A DNA stretch of 57,757 nucleotides from Enterococcus devriesei (GTDB taxonomy: Bacteria; Bacillota; Bacilli; Lactobacillales; Enterococcaceae): the NCBI RefSeq assembly GCF_001885905.1, contig NZ_JXKM01000007.1, forward strand, positions 57,749 through 115,505, written 5' to 3'. A program made the translations under genes and the position numbers. The notes beneath the pieces were generated by a model that worked only from the letters and a program-made list of their open reading frames with translations, did not search any database and was not told the origin of the DNA. Every line of letters starts with the position of its first letter. Position 1 is the first letter of the stretch. Positions 34,415-44,196 of this stretch are shown in pieces.

Positions 34415-34735
34415 ATGAAGTTAGCGATTATTTTAGAGACAAAGGAACATGAAAAAGCATGGAATGCGTTTCGTTTTGGCGTCGCTGCGCTGAAGAAGGA
34501 GCATCAAGTGAAATTTTTCCTGATGGGTGAAGCGGTAGAAGTGGAAAGTATCGAGGACGAACAATATGATGTGCCTTCACAGCTGAAAAAGTTGACAGAA
34601 GCTGGCGGTGAATTGTTGGCCTGTGGTACTTGTTTAAAATCGCGACAGCTAGAAGAACAAACGGCTTGTCCAATTTCAACGATGTTCGACTGTGTGGAAA
34701 TGGTAGAGTGGGCCGATCAGACGGTGACATTTTAA
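34415..34735 (+). CDS. DsrE family protein
   Basis: 106-residue cytoplasmic protein of the DsrE/DsrF-like sulfur-relay fold: LAIILETKEHEKAWNAFRFGVAALKKEHQVKFFLMGEAVEVE, then ACGTCLKSR with two cysteines, one of which could carry persulfide. Monomeric members of this kind are common in Firmicutes with unproven roles. The ATG at 34415 sits eight bases after AGGAGG; the one at 34409 is too close. Monocistronic. Confidence 0.85.
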   Translation: MKLAIILETKEHEKAWNAFRFGVAALKKEHQVKFFLMGEAVEVESIEDEQYDVPSQLKKLTEAGGELLACGTCLKSRQLEEQTACPISTMFDCVEMVEWADQTVTF

Positions 34736-34747
34736 TAGAATCAAGAG

Positions 34748-34786
34748 CTTCAAGTGCTGACAAATCGGCGACTTGAAGTTTTTTTG
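34748..34786 (+). terminator. Terminator after the dsrE-like gene
   Basis: CTTCAAGT pairs with ACTTGAAG, followed by T's. Confidence 0.8.
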
Positions 34787-34899
34787 CAGAAATAGCACTA
34801 TGTCAAACACGGCTTGCGTGAAAAAGTGTTAAGCAACGGTCGCTTTCTATTATAATTAAGAGAAGGATTCTATCATTAAGGAAAGAGGAGGGAAGGCTC

Positions 34900-35430
34900 A
34901 TGATCGCGGATATTTTGAAGGAACAGCGAAAAATCAGAAATCTGACTCAGCAAGAGGTCGCTGAGATTTTCCACGTGACACGCCAAACGGTTTCAAATTG
35001 GGAGAATGAAAAAAATTATCCTGATGTTCCTACACTGGTTGCTATCAGTGATTATTTTGAAGTCTCTCTAGATTACTTAATGAAGGGCGATGAGAAGTAT
35101 ATGGCTAAGATGAAGCAGGAAGCGAAGTTGCTGCGGTCGATTCAGGTTGGGTCGGTTCCAACGATCATTGCAGGGACAATGTTGATCTGTTCGCTGATTT
35201 TAATGATTGCTTTATTTAAGGGTGGCTCGGTGGTAGATATTTTACCGTATCAATTGATGTTGACGATCGTAACGATTTGGTCCTTTGTGATCCATTTTGG
35301 AAATTTACGCAGTCAAATGAATCGTGTGATTGGCACGAGTGTCAGTATTTTCTTGTTCGCTTCGTTGTTTGTGAATCTCTTTAGTGTCTTGCTCTGTATT
35401 CTATCTGCGCTTCAAGTGGTCCATTTTTAA
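34900..35430 (+). CDS. Membrane-anchored XRE-type regulator
   Basis: 176 residues. An N-terminal lambda-repressor-like HTH (about 5-60: LKEQRKIRNLTQQEVAEIFHVTRQTVSNWENEKNYPDVPTLVAISDYFEVSLDYLMKGD) is followed by three or so transmembrane helices (about 87-107, 114-132, 145-172). The design suggests a DNA-binding protein tethered to the membrane that could respond to envelope state. AGAGGAGGGAAGG lies upstream. No adjacent target is evident. It has its own terminator. Confidence 0.85.
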   Translation: MIADILKEQRKIRNLTQQEVAEIFHVTRQTVSNWENEKNYPDVPTLVAISDYFEVSLDYLMKGDEKYMAKMKQEAKLLRSIQVGSVPTIIAGTMLICSLILMIALFKGGSVVDILPYQLMLTIVTIWSFVIHFGNLRSQMNRVIGTSVSIFLFASLFVNLFSVLLCILSALQVVHF

Positions 35431-35485
35431 AATCCATCGGTGCTCCGGTGAAGGAAGTAATAATTACGAATTCTTTTTAAGAAAG

Positions 35486-35528
35486 AGAGACACGTGAAAC
35501 GTTTTTTGTTTCACGTGTCTCTGATTTT
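35486..35528 (+). terminator. Terminator after the XRE gene
   Basis: AGAGACACGTGAAAC pairs perfectly with GTTTCACGTGTCTCT, followed by GATTTTT. Confidence 0.85.
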
Positions 35529-35600
35529 TGTAAAGAGAAAATTAAAACTAAATTCTTTATTTATCCTAAAGTTTTTATTCGATTATCGTTTAAATTATGT

Positions 35601-35629
35601 TTGAATTTAAATAAATGGTAGCGTATACT
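35601..35629 (+). promoter_or_regulatory. Promoter of the OFA transporter gene
   Basis: TTGAAT (35601-35606), 17-base spacer, TATACT (35624-35629), about 100 bases before the start. Confidence 0.55.
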
Positions 35630-35730
35630 CGTTTTTGCTGGGTCGCAAAAACCTTTTTATGAATATAAATAAAGCATTTTTACTTTTTTAACGGTTTTGA
35701 ATAATTGAATGAAAATTAGGAGGAAAGAGG

Positions 35731-37020
35731 ATGCGAGGAGAAAAAAATAGGTGGCTGATCGCCTTATCAGGAGTGGCAATCCATCTATCGATTGGTTCGG
35801 CTTATGCTTGGAGCGTATTTAAGGAGCCGATTCAAGAGTTGACTGGTTGGGACAAATCAGCGGTCTCTTTTGCGTTTAGTTTAGCAATTTTTTGTTTAGG
35901 AACATCCGCGGCCTTCATGGGGAAATTTGTCGAAAAATTTGGTCCGAGAAAAACTGGGACAGTTGCGTCAATCTTATTTGGTTTCGGAATCATCTCAACG
36001 GGCTTCGCAGTGACGAGCCACTCGTTGCCGCTGTTGTACCTGACCTATGGGATTATCGGTGGGATCGGATTGGGTGCGGGCTATGTCACACCCGTATCCA
36101 CGATGATTCGTTGGTTTCCTGATCGGAAAGGGTTGGCGGCGGGGCTAGCTATTATGGGTTTTGGTTTTGCCTCTATGATTACCGGACCGATCGCGCAGCA
36201 GTTGATGGTTCATGTGGGCGTTTCGAAAACTTTTTATATTTTAGGGGTAGCCTACTTTATCGTAATGTTTTCGGCTTCCCGCTATTTGGAAAAACCACCA
36301 GTTGGCTGGACGCCAAAAGGTTTTGAAGTTCCAGATTCAAAAATAGAATCAAAAATACCCTTTCGCGGAGTGCAATTGACCGCGAATCAAGCAATTAAAA
36401 CTAAATCTTTTTGGCTATTATGGTTTATGCTCTTTCTGAATATTACGTGTGGAATCTCGCTGGTGTCTGAAGCCTCACCGATGGCCCAAGAAATCACCGG
36501 GATGTCTGCTAATGTTGCAGCTACGATGGTGGGTGTGATGGGTGTCTTTAACGGCTGTGGGCGATTAATTTGGGCTTTGATCTCTGACAGAATCGGTCGA
36601 AAAAATGTGTTTACGATCTTATTCGTCATTGATATCGTGGTGCTTTTGAGCCTATCGTTGATAAAGACGCCGTTAGTGTTTGCCGCGTTGATTTGTTTAT
36701 TGATGACCTGCTATGGGGCAGGCTTTTCCATTGTCCCAGCTTATATTGGCGATGTCTTCGGCTCGAGAGAGGTTGGGGCAATCCACGGCTATATTTTAAC
36801 TGCTTGGGCTGCAGCAGGAATGTTTGGACCAATTTTCTTAGGCAAAGTCACGGAGCTGTTCCATTCTTATACTGGAGTGCTGCGGATTTTTGCGGTACTG
36901 GCTTTGATTGGTTTGATAGCATCACTAGTGATCCGAGGGGCAATCAAGACTTTGAGTAAAACAAATCAAAACAATCAGCCGCCGATGAGCCCTGATCGTG
37001 ATAATCCGAAACGAGTATAA
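35731..37020 (+). CDS. OFA family MFS transporter
   Basis: 429-residue, 12-helix major facilitator of the oxalate/formate antiporter family. Typical pieces are RWLIALSGVAIHLSIGSAYAWSVFKEP at the start, GIGLGAGYVTPVSTMIRWFPDRKGLAAGLAIMGFGF in the middle and SEASPMAQEITGMS after helix 7. Such carriers exchange monocarboxylates (oxalate/formate, lactate or pyruvate-like). No oxalate decarboxylase genes are near, so a generic carboxylate role is likelier than oxalate. AGGAGG precedes the start. Monocistronic. Confidence 0.88.
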   Translation: MRGEKNRWLIALSGVAIHLSIGSAYAWSVFKEPIQELTGWDKSAVSFAFSLAIFCLGTSAAFMGKFVEKFGPRKTGTVASILFGFGIISTGFAVTSHSLPLLYLTYGIIGGIGLGAGYVTPVSTMIRWFPDRKGLAAGLAIMGFGFASMITGPIAQQLMVHVGVSKTFYILGVAYFIVMFSASRYLEKPPVGWTPKGFEVPDSKIESKIPFRGVQLTANQAIKTKSFWLLWFMLFLNITCGISLVSEASPMAQEITGMSANVAATMVGVMGVFNGCGRLIWALISDRIGRKNVFTILFVIDIVVLLSLSLIKTPLVFAALICLLMTCYGAGFSIVPAYIGDVFGSREVGAIHGYILTAWAAAGMFGPIFLGKVTELFHSYTGVLRIFAVLALIGLIASLVIRGAIKTLSKTNQNNQPPMSPDRDNPKRV

Positions 37021-37027
37021 TAAATTG

Positions 37028-37255
37028 AAAAGAGGCTGTGACAGACGTGTTCAGCTTCAAGCGCCAAGTAGGGACTGTTCCACATCAGTTCTGCTGAAGC
37101 AATCGCTGTGTCTCGCAGCAATAAGTTGGATAATCCGGAAGTAGCTTCTCATATTTTGAGGATTATGCGGCTTATTTCCGAAGAAGATACGCCTGAAAAG
37201 CCGTTTATTCGGATAAAGGAGGTGTGACAAGACTTTTGTCACACCTCCTTTATTT
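37028..37255 (+). repeat. Type A intergenic repeat, copy 2 (full form)
   Basis: Begins AAGAGGCTGTGACAGACGTG, ends with the hairpin AAAGGAGGTGTGACA / TGTCACACCTCCTTT. It is the reverse complement of the element at 57598-57757 with about 85 percent identity by eye over 165 bases. Internal hairpin ATAATCC (37130-37136) / GGATTAT (37160-37166). Bases 37059-37087 match 49152-49180 at 26 of 29 positions. Confidence 0.85.
37216..37252. terminator. Terminator-like end hairpin of the type A repeat
   Basis: AAAGGAGGTGTGACA pairs with TGTCACACCTCCTTT; it may end transcription from both convergent neighbours. Confidence 0.6.
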
Positions 37256-39183
37256 TAATATCCGCGTCTGCTTTTTTTATAAATAAAGGAACGGAAGGCT
37301 TCAAAATTTTTGATCCCTTTGATTTCTTGATAGCTGGAGGCTGAATCGAATAGAGAGATCAGAGCCTCATAGATATCTGTAAAGAGCCGGCGATCAATAT
37401 CATTAATGGCGGCTAGCAAAACGACATGGACTTTTTTATCACCCCACAAGATGCCTCTTTCTGAGATCGCCACACTGATAACAGTCTGATGAGCATCCAT
37501 ATAGACCGAATGGGGGATCGCAACGGCTTCAAAGGCGGTAGAAGACGCTCGCTCCCGTTCTAAAACATGTTGAGCAAAGGTCTCTGGTACGATCCTTTCC
37601 TTTTCTAAAACTTGGCACATATCGTTGATGACGGCTTCGGCTTGGTCGGCTTTCAACTGACTAGTGAAAAAGCGCTGATCGAAATAATCGTCAAAATTTT
37701 TCCGTAGAATGCTCTTTTTCCGATCCAAGCGAATGTCTCCTAACTCGGTAATCAGCAGCACTCGCTGTTCTTCCGTAAAAATTGGTGAGACCTCGATCGT
37801 TAAGAAATCATTCGTTGTGGGAATCGGCAGTGTTGTAATCAATAGCTCAAAATCCAAGTCTGCGGCTTCCGAAAACTTTGAAATGACCGTCTGGATATTC
37901 AAATCGTTGCCAAAATGTTGAGTCAATTGCTCATACAGGCGCTCATCGAGGTTCATGTACTTTGGACACAGCAGAACGGTGGTGATTTTTGATAGGTTTC
38001 TTTTTTGTCCTTCCAATTCTGAGCCGATATGCAACGCGATGTAGGCTGTCTCATCTTCACTGATGGAAATATCAAACAGCGCGCTTAAACGTAAAGAAAG
38101 ATAGACCGCGATGTCATAAACCATCGGAAATTCTTTTTTTAGCGAGCTTAACATCGGATTTTTCAAGGAAGTCTTTTGTTTCGCGCGGGAAAATAGGCCG
38201 CTGATATGTAACGAAAAGGGAACAATGAAGCTTTCACTCATGAGGTTGATACCAAAGGTTTGCCGTGCGTCTTCCAAGATAGCGTCTACCGCATGAGAAA
38301 TCTCGCTGCCGACGATCTGCTCCAACTCTTTCAAATTATTAGAGGGAATATAATTGGCGTTGGCTTGGAAGATCATATGGATTTCTTCCTTTTCCAAACT
38401 GTTTAAGGTTAAATCAAAGGCGATTTCAATTTGGCGAATCATTTCCGTGACTAATTTAGCTTTGTCTTCTCTTAGCCACGAGCTGAACCAATTGCGGCTA
38501 GCTAAGGATTTATCATTGCGGACCGATTCCAACAGAATCAGCAAATGGAGCATCAAATTCACAAAGGAAAAATCATTCAAATGGTAGTTGGATTCATGCA
38601 AAATCGTATGAATGATTTCTGAAAGCTTCTCGATATCCGCCTTCTCAAAGGTCGCTTCTAAAATTTGTTTGTCGATAAATTTATTGGGTACCTCTTCAAA
38701 GATAATATACGAGATCAGCCGCCGCTTTTCTTTCTCCTCCCCTGATATTTGGATTTCATCTTGCTTCAGAACAAATTTTACATGGTATTTTTCGTACGCC
38801 TTATTCATGCGAGATAGATCGGCTTTCAAGGTAGAAAAGCTGACAAACAATTCCTCCGACAGATCGAAAATATTGAGGTGCTGATTTTCCATCAGGATTT
38901 TTTTAATAATATAGAAGGAACGTTCCTTAAAGGTTTGCGGCAAGACGGAAGGGTCTTTTGGTTCCTGCAATAATTTCTCGGCCTCATCACGGATGACTTG
39001 ATAGCCGCTCTTGGAAGAGGCGATCACTGGTGCTGCCCCTAATCTGTTCAGTTCATAAATATAGTTTTTTACTGTCCGGACCGAAACATTCATTTTTTCC
39101 GACAGTCTGCTTGAAGAGAGGGGAGCATCTTGCTGCAGCAATAGATTTAGCAGATCTTTTTGTTTCTCTTTCAATAGCCTCAC
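37255..39183 (-). CDS. PRD-containing PTS-regulated transcriptional regulator (LicR/MtlR-like)
   Basis: 642-residue activator-type regulator. HTH domains occupy about 1-125 (LKEKQKDLLNLLLQQDAPLSSSRLSEKMNVSVRTVKNYI and LFVSFSTLKADLSRM). Two PRD domains span about 170-390 and end in SISEDETAYIALHIGSELE. An EIIB-like part lies near 400-490 (TTVLLCPKYMNLD). A PTS EIIA type 2 domain lies near 500-640, with phospho-site His in AIPHSVYMD. PTS phosphorylation should set its activity. It is divergent from the bgl PTS operon, its likely target. The start may be GTG at 39183 or TTG at 39174; the TTG has better ribosome-site spacing. Confidence 0.88.
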   Translation of the reverse strand: MRLLKEKQKDLLNLLLQQDAPLSSSRLSEKMNVSVRTVKNYIYELNRLGAAPVIASSKSGYQVIRDEAEKLLQEPKDPSVLPQTFKERSFYIIKKILMENQHLNIFDLSEELFVSFSTLKADLSRMNKAYEKYHVKFVLKQDEIQISGEEKEKRRLISYIIFEEVPNKFIDKQILEATFEKADIEKLSEIIHTILHESNYHLNDFSFVNLMLHLLILLESVRNDKSLASRNWFSSWLREDKAKLVTEMIRQIEIAFDLTLNSLEKEEIHMIFQANANYIPSNNLKELEQIVGSEISHAVDAILEDARQTFGINLMSESFIVPFSLHISGLFSRAKQKTSLKNPMLSSLKKEFPMVYDIAVYLSLRLSALFDISISEDETAYIALHIGSELEGQKRNLSKITTVLLCPKYMNLDERLYEQLTQHFGNDLNIQTVISKFSEAADLDFELLITTLPIPTTNDFLTIEVSPIFTEEQRVLLITELGDIRLDRKKSILRKNFDDYFDQRFFTSQLKADQAEAVINDMCQVLEKERIVPETFAQHVLERERASSTAFEAVAIPHSVYMDAHQTVISVAISERGILWGDKKVHVVLLAAINDIDRRLFTDIYEALISLFDSASSYQEIKGIKNFEAFRSFIYKKSRRGY

Positions 39184-39214
39184 CTCTTCAAATCTGTTTT
39201 TCTTTATTATAACG

Positions 39215-39228
39215 TGAAAGCGTTCTTA
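39215..39228. promoter_or_regulatory. Likely cre (CcpA) site
   Basis: TGAAAGCGTTCTTA matches the catabolite-responsive core TGAAAGCGTT between the divergent regulator and PTS operon. The last two bases are off consensus. Confidence 0.5.
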
Positions 39229-39241
39229 AAAAAATAGGTAT

Positions 39242-39260
39242 TTGCACCACCTGCGTGCAA
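39242..39260. promoter_or_regulatory. Probable operator of the bgl PTS operon
   Basis: Perfect inverted repeat TTGCAC-N7-GTGCAA about 95 bases before the IIB gene, in the divergent region. A natural binding site for the PRD regulator. Confidence 0.5.
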
Positions 39261-39354
39261 CAGTCTAGTTGAGAGGAAAATGGAAAATTCGCAATAATAA
39301 GAGTGTAAAAGAGATCAGCACAGACGCAAAAAACATATTTAGGAGGAATTAATA

Positions 39355-39669
39355 ATGGAAACAGTCAATATTTTATTATGTTGTGGTGCCGGGATGTCTA
39401 GTGGATTTTTAGCCCAAAAAACTCGAAAGGCCGCAAAAAAAAGAAAAATCTCTGGCTCGATTGATGCCCGTAGTGAAAGTGAAGTGGCTTCGTATTTAGA
39501 TTCCATCGACATCTTGCTTTTAGGTCCGCATTACGCGTCATTCAAAGAAGAGATGGCGGAGCAAGCAGCGCCGCACAACGTGGTAGTAGATGTGATCCCG
39601 CAAGATATTTACGGCATGTTAGATGGCGAAGGATTGTTGGACTTTGCTATTAGTAAATTAGAAAAATAA
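39355..39669 (+). CDS. PTS lactose/cellobiose-type IIB
   Basis: 104-residue cytoplasmic phosphocarrier. The P-loop NILLCCGAGMSSGFLA carries the phosphorylated cysteine; ILLLGPHYASFKEEM follows. It accepts phosphate from IIA and gives it to the incoming sugar at IIC. First gene of a IIB-IIC-IIA-GH1 operon behind AGGAGG. Confidence 0.93.
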   Translation: METVNILLCCGAGMSSGFLAQKTRKAAKKRKISGSIDARSESEVASYLDSIDILLLGPHYASFKEEMAEQAAPHNVVVDVIPQDIYGMLDGEGLLDFAISKLEK

Positions 39670-39697
39670 AACATATTGAACAAGGAGGAAGAGCAAG

Positions 39698-40966
39698 ATG
39701 AAAAAATTTATGGATTGGTTGGCAAACTCCTTTGCGCCTAAAGCAAAGAAATTGACGCAAATGCCTTCCGTTGCTGGACTATCCAGTGCCATGCAGAAGT
39801 TGATTCCATTCATTATGACCGGTTCGATCGTCTTCTTTTATAACGTGTTCCGTTCATACATTCCACAATTACCGGATTTAGGCAATATTTCAAATTATTC
39901 CTTTGGCATGATCGGGTTGATCGCCGCCTTCATGGTCGCGAACCAATACATGGAAAAATTCAAACATCAAAATTACAGCATCACTGCTGGAATTGTTTCG
40001 GTCTGTGTCTTAATGATGACCTTACATCCAGTTGGCGCAGAAGAAGGCGTCTTCGATATGGGTCGGGTCGGGCCGACTGGGATTTTGATTGGGGTTATCG
40101 TTGGGGCGATCGTCAGTGTGATCTTCCATAATTTCAGCAAACTGCACCTGTTGCAAAATTCCGAATTACCGGATTTTGTGATTGAGTGGATCAATAATAT
40201 CATCCCAATTTTCTTGAGTTTAGCATTATGGTCCACCTTGATCTTCAGTCTCAAGATTGATGTCTTCGAAGTGATCATCAATTTGTTTGAACCGATTCAA
40301 AACTTTGGTCAATCCTTACCAGGTCTGATTTTACTGGTTTTGATTCCAGCTTTCTTCTATTCAATGGGTATCTCTACTTGGCTGTGGTCTGCGATTCAGA
40401 ACCCGATTTTTATCGCCGGAATCGCGGCGAATGCCTTAGCTCTTAAGGGCGGCGATACAGGGATGAACATCGTGACGAATGAAACAGTCTACAGCTTAGG
40501 TTTGATCATGATGGGTGGTACGGGAGCGACACTGACGCTGAATTTATTGATGTGCTTCTCGAAAGCGAAAAAATTAAAAACCTTAGGTCGAATCTGTATC
40601 GGTCCTTCAATCTTCAATATTAATGAGCCGATCGTCTTCAGCGCACCAGTCGTAATGAATCCCATCTTGATGATGCCGATGTGGATCAATTCCATTACCG
40701 GAAGTTGTGTCGTTTGGTTCGCGATGCGAGGCGGCCTGTTGAATATTCCGCAAGATTTGATGCAAGTAGCTCAGATCCCAGCACCGATCTCCAGTGTCAT
40801 GATCTTACAGGATTTCCGTGCGGTACTGTGGTATGCCTTATTATTTGCGCTGTATCTAGTTACTTGGTACCCATTCTTCAAAGTTTATGAGAAAGAAGTC
40901 TTAGCGGAAGAAGTCAAAGAAGAAAAAAACGGTGAAGAATTCGCCGCTCCAGTCGAAGCAATCTAA
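39698..40966 (+). CDS. PTS lactose/cellobiose-type IIC
   Basis: 422-residue sugar-transporting membrane subunit with about ten helices. The motif GPSIFNINEPIVFSAPVVMNPILMMP is the family signature in the substrate site, and WLWSAIQNPIFIAG lies before it. It lies 28 bases after IIB with AAGGAGGA before its start. With the neighbouring 6-phospho-beta-glucosidase it should import a beta-glucoside such as cellobiose or an aryl-glucoside; the exact sugar is not visible. Confidence 0.93.
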   Translation: MKKFMDWLANSFAPKAKKLTQMPSVAGLSSAMQKLIPFIMTGSIVFFYNVFRSYIPQLPDLGNISNYSFGMIGLIAAFMVANQYMEKFKHQNYSITAGIVSVCVLMMTLHPVGAEEGVFDMGRVGPTGILIGVIVGAIVSVIFHNFSKLHLLQNSELPDFVIEWINNIIPIFLSLALWSTLIFSLKIDVFEVIINLFEPIQNFGQSLPGLILLVLIPAFFYSMGISTWLWSAIQNPIFIAGIAANALALKGGDTGMNIVTNETVYSLGLIMMGGTGATLTLNLLMCFSKAKKLKTLGRICIGPSIFNINEPIVFSAPVVMNPILMMPMWINSITGSCVVWFAMRGGLLNIPQDLMQVAQIPAPISSVMILQDFRAVLWYALLFALYLVTWYPFFKVYEKEVLAEEVKEEKNGEEFAAPVEAI

Positions 40967-40983
40967 AAAACGAGGTGTAAAAA

Positions 40984-41325
40984 ATGATGGAAGAAACAGA
41001 AGTGCTAGAAGAAAATGAATTGATCCCAGTATCGATGCAGATCATCCTGCATGCAGGCAATGGTCGGACGAAAGCTCAAGAGGCAATCCAATTTGCAAAG
41101 CTAAAGGATTTTGAATCGGCGCGGGCAGCATTAAAAGAAGCTAAATACAATATCGTTTTAGCCCACCGTTCGCAAACCGAAGTGATCCAAAATGAAGCGG
41201 CAGGAAAAAGTTATCAGCCCTGTTTGCTCTTTACCCATGCGCAAGATCATTTGATGACCATTACTAGTGAAGTCAATATGACGCGAGATTTGGTGGATCT
41301 ATTTGAACTAGCATTAAGTAAATAA
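40984..41325 (+). CDS. PTS lactose/cellobiose-type IIA
   Basis: 113-residue helical phosphocarrier. IILHAGNGRTKAQEAIQFAK and the phosphorylation site His in FTHAQDHLMT are typical of LacF/CelC-type IIA. It takes phosphate from HPr and passes it to the IIB above. It has about a dozen extra acidic residues at the N-terminus. GAGGTG precedes the start. Confidence 0.93.
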   Translation: MMEETEVLEENELIPVSMQIILHAGNGRTKAQEAIQFAKLKDFESARAALKEAKYNIVLAHRSQTEVIQNEAAGKSYQPCLLFTHAQDHLMTITSEVNMTRDLVDLFELALSK

Positions 41326-41343
41326 GTACCTAGCATAAAATTA

Positions 41344-41388
41344 GTAAAACCTGAAGCAGTCCGTTATTGACTCATCCTTCAGTTTTAA
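41344..41388 (+). terminator. Weak terminator or processing hairpin after IIA
   Basis: AAAACCTGAAG pairs imperfectly with CTTCAGTTTT. A second hairpin, GCCGGTTCCAC (41404-41414) with GTGGAACGGC (41432-41441), follows before the GH1 gene. Together they could lower or separate GH1 expression. Confidence 0.45.
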
Positions 41389-41421
41389 ATAAAAGATGAG
41401 GACGCCGGTTCCACATCCTAG

Positions 41422-42911
<1,490 letters not shown>

Positions 42912-42912
<1 letters not shown>

Positions 42913-43505
42913 TGAAGATGATCTTAAAAAATCTGATTTCTGTTTTAGGTTCGGCTTTAGTAGGTGTCGGCGTTGGACTTTGCGTCGTCACCGGCTTAGG
43001 CGCCGATGCGCTAGGTGTTTTATGGGAAGGACTGACACAGCATTTACCGCTGACAGTCGGTCAAGCCTCCCTCGTTGTTACCGGTACATGTCTTGTGATC
43101 GTGGCATTGATTGATAAAAAAGAGCTGGGCTTAGCAACCCTGTTAAATCCTTTAGCCACTAGTCTTTTGACCGATCTGATTATCAAACATGTCGCACTTG
43201 AAGGACCGACCTTTTTGAAACTGCTGATCGTCATAGTAGGAATTTCTTTTATTGGAATCGGCTCAGGGATCGCGGCAGCGACGAATGCCGGCAAAGAAAG
43301 CTATATCGCTTTGAGCTTTGCATTAAGCAAACGGTTATCCCAAGATTTAGCCAAAGTCCGCATGAGTCTCGATTGTATTTGTTTTCTGACTGGGATGATT
43401 CTAGGGGGAAAATTTATGATTGGTCCGATCGTTGGTGTGTTGTTGATCGGTCCGCTGTTGAAAGCCACGAGTCAGTATTGTGGGAAAAGATGCAGCCATT
43501 GTTAG
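42912..43505 (+). CDS. YczE/YitT-like membrane protein
   Basis: 197-residue membrane protein with about five helices. The start ISVLGSALVGVGVGLCVVTGLGADALGVLWEGL resembles the YczE/YyaS/YitT group, whose members are mostly uncharacterised transport-like proteins. It ends in a short Cys-rich tail (CGKRCSHC). Its ATG overlaps the stop of the glucosidase gene and it has no clear ribosome site, so translation is probably coupled. A link with sugar use is therefore plausible but not shown. Confidence 0.75.
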
Positions 43506-43511
43506 GATGAG

Positions 43512-43550
43512 AAAAAGCGATTAAAATCGAAAAGATTTTAATCGCTTTTT
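43512..43550. terminator. Bidirectional terminator
   Basis: AAAAAGCGATTAAAATC pairs perfectly with GATTTTAATCGCTTTTT around GAAAA. It serves the bgl operon and the tetR gene. Confidence 0.9.
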
Positions 43551-43553
43551 GTG

Positions 43554-44093
43554 TTACTCAAAATTTTTTTTCATCAAGGCCCAAACGAGTTCAAACTGCT
43601 GCTGAAAATGTTCATCCCAGCGGATCGCATAGGCGGGCGCTGAAAAATACATAAAGGATAATAGAATCCCAATCGTAAATTCTTCGTCCTTACCAGTGGC
43701 GGTCATAAAGCTTTCACCCAGGTCGCGGGCGTGCCGTTGATAGGCAGCCGGGTCTTGTTCGATATAGGTCGTATAGACCGAAAACATCTCAGGATTCTGC
43801 TGTTTCGCTTGACGTTTTCCATCTGCTAACGCCCACAGCCAGTCGTGAGCAATGGTTGAAACGTCCTCATAGGGAGAAGTATCAAAGGGGAAAATCGCAA
43901 TCAGCTGCTGGTCCAGCCATTCCATCGCTAATTCAGTCCAGAGGGTCTTTTTATTGGGAAAATATTTATAGAGAGCGGCATGGCTGACGCCTAATGCGCC
44001 ACCGACATCCTTCAACGATATTTTAATGTTTTGTTTTTGTTCAACTAAGTCGAACGCAGTTTGTAAGATTAATTCTTTTGATAGATTAGCCAT
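43554..44093 (-). CDS. TetR/AcrR family regulator
   Basis: 179-residue TetR-type repressor. N-terminal HTH: LILQTAFDLVEQ..ISLKDVGGALGVSHAALYKYFPNKKTLWTELAMEWLDQ. The ligand domain follows, with no recognised specificity. It is divergent from an SDR gene, and the shared region has a perfect palindrome around the SDR -35 box, so it should repress that gene and perhaps itself. Confidence 0.92.
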   Translation of the reverse strand: MANLSKELILQTAFDLVEQKQNIKISLKDVGGALGVSHAALYKYFPNKKTLWTELAMEWLDQQLIAIFPFDTSPYEDVSTIAHDWLWALADGKRQAKQQNPEMFSVYTTYIEQDPAAYQRHARDLGESFMTATGKDEEFTIGILLSFMYFSAPAYAIRWDEHFQQQFELVWALMKKNFE

Positions 44094-44109
44094 GAATTGA
44101 TTTTAGCAG

Positions 44110-44137
44110 AAGTTACATTAATTGACAAATGTAACTT
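44110..44137. promoter_or_regulatory. Probable TetR operator
   Basis: Perfect inverted repeat AAGTTACATT-N8-AATGTAACTT. The eight-base centre contains the -35 of the SDR promoter. A related half, GTAAGTTAC, follows near 44157-44165. Confidence 0.75.
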
Positions 44138-44150
44138 ATCGTTTTATAGT
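44122..44150 (+). promoter_or_regulatory. Promoter of the SDR gene
   Basis: Perfect TTGACA (44122-44127), 17-base spacer, TATAGT (44145-44150). Confidence 0.75.
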
Positions 44151-44196
44151 GACTTCGTAAGTTACAAAATCAAAAAAATGTAAATGAGGAATTCAA

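Noticed and set aside
37028-37255. Type A repeats as degraded insertion sequences
   Set aside because: They are about 170-230 bases with no transposase remnant; a non-autonomous or structural element is the better description.
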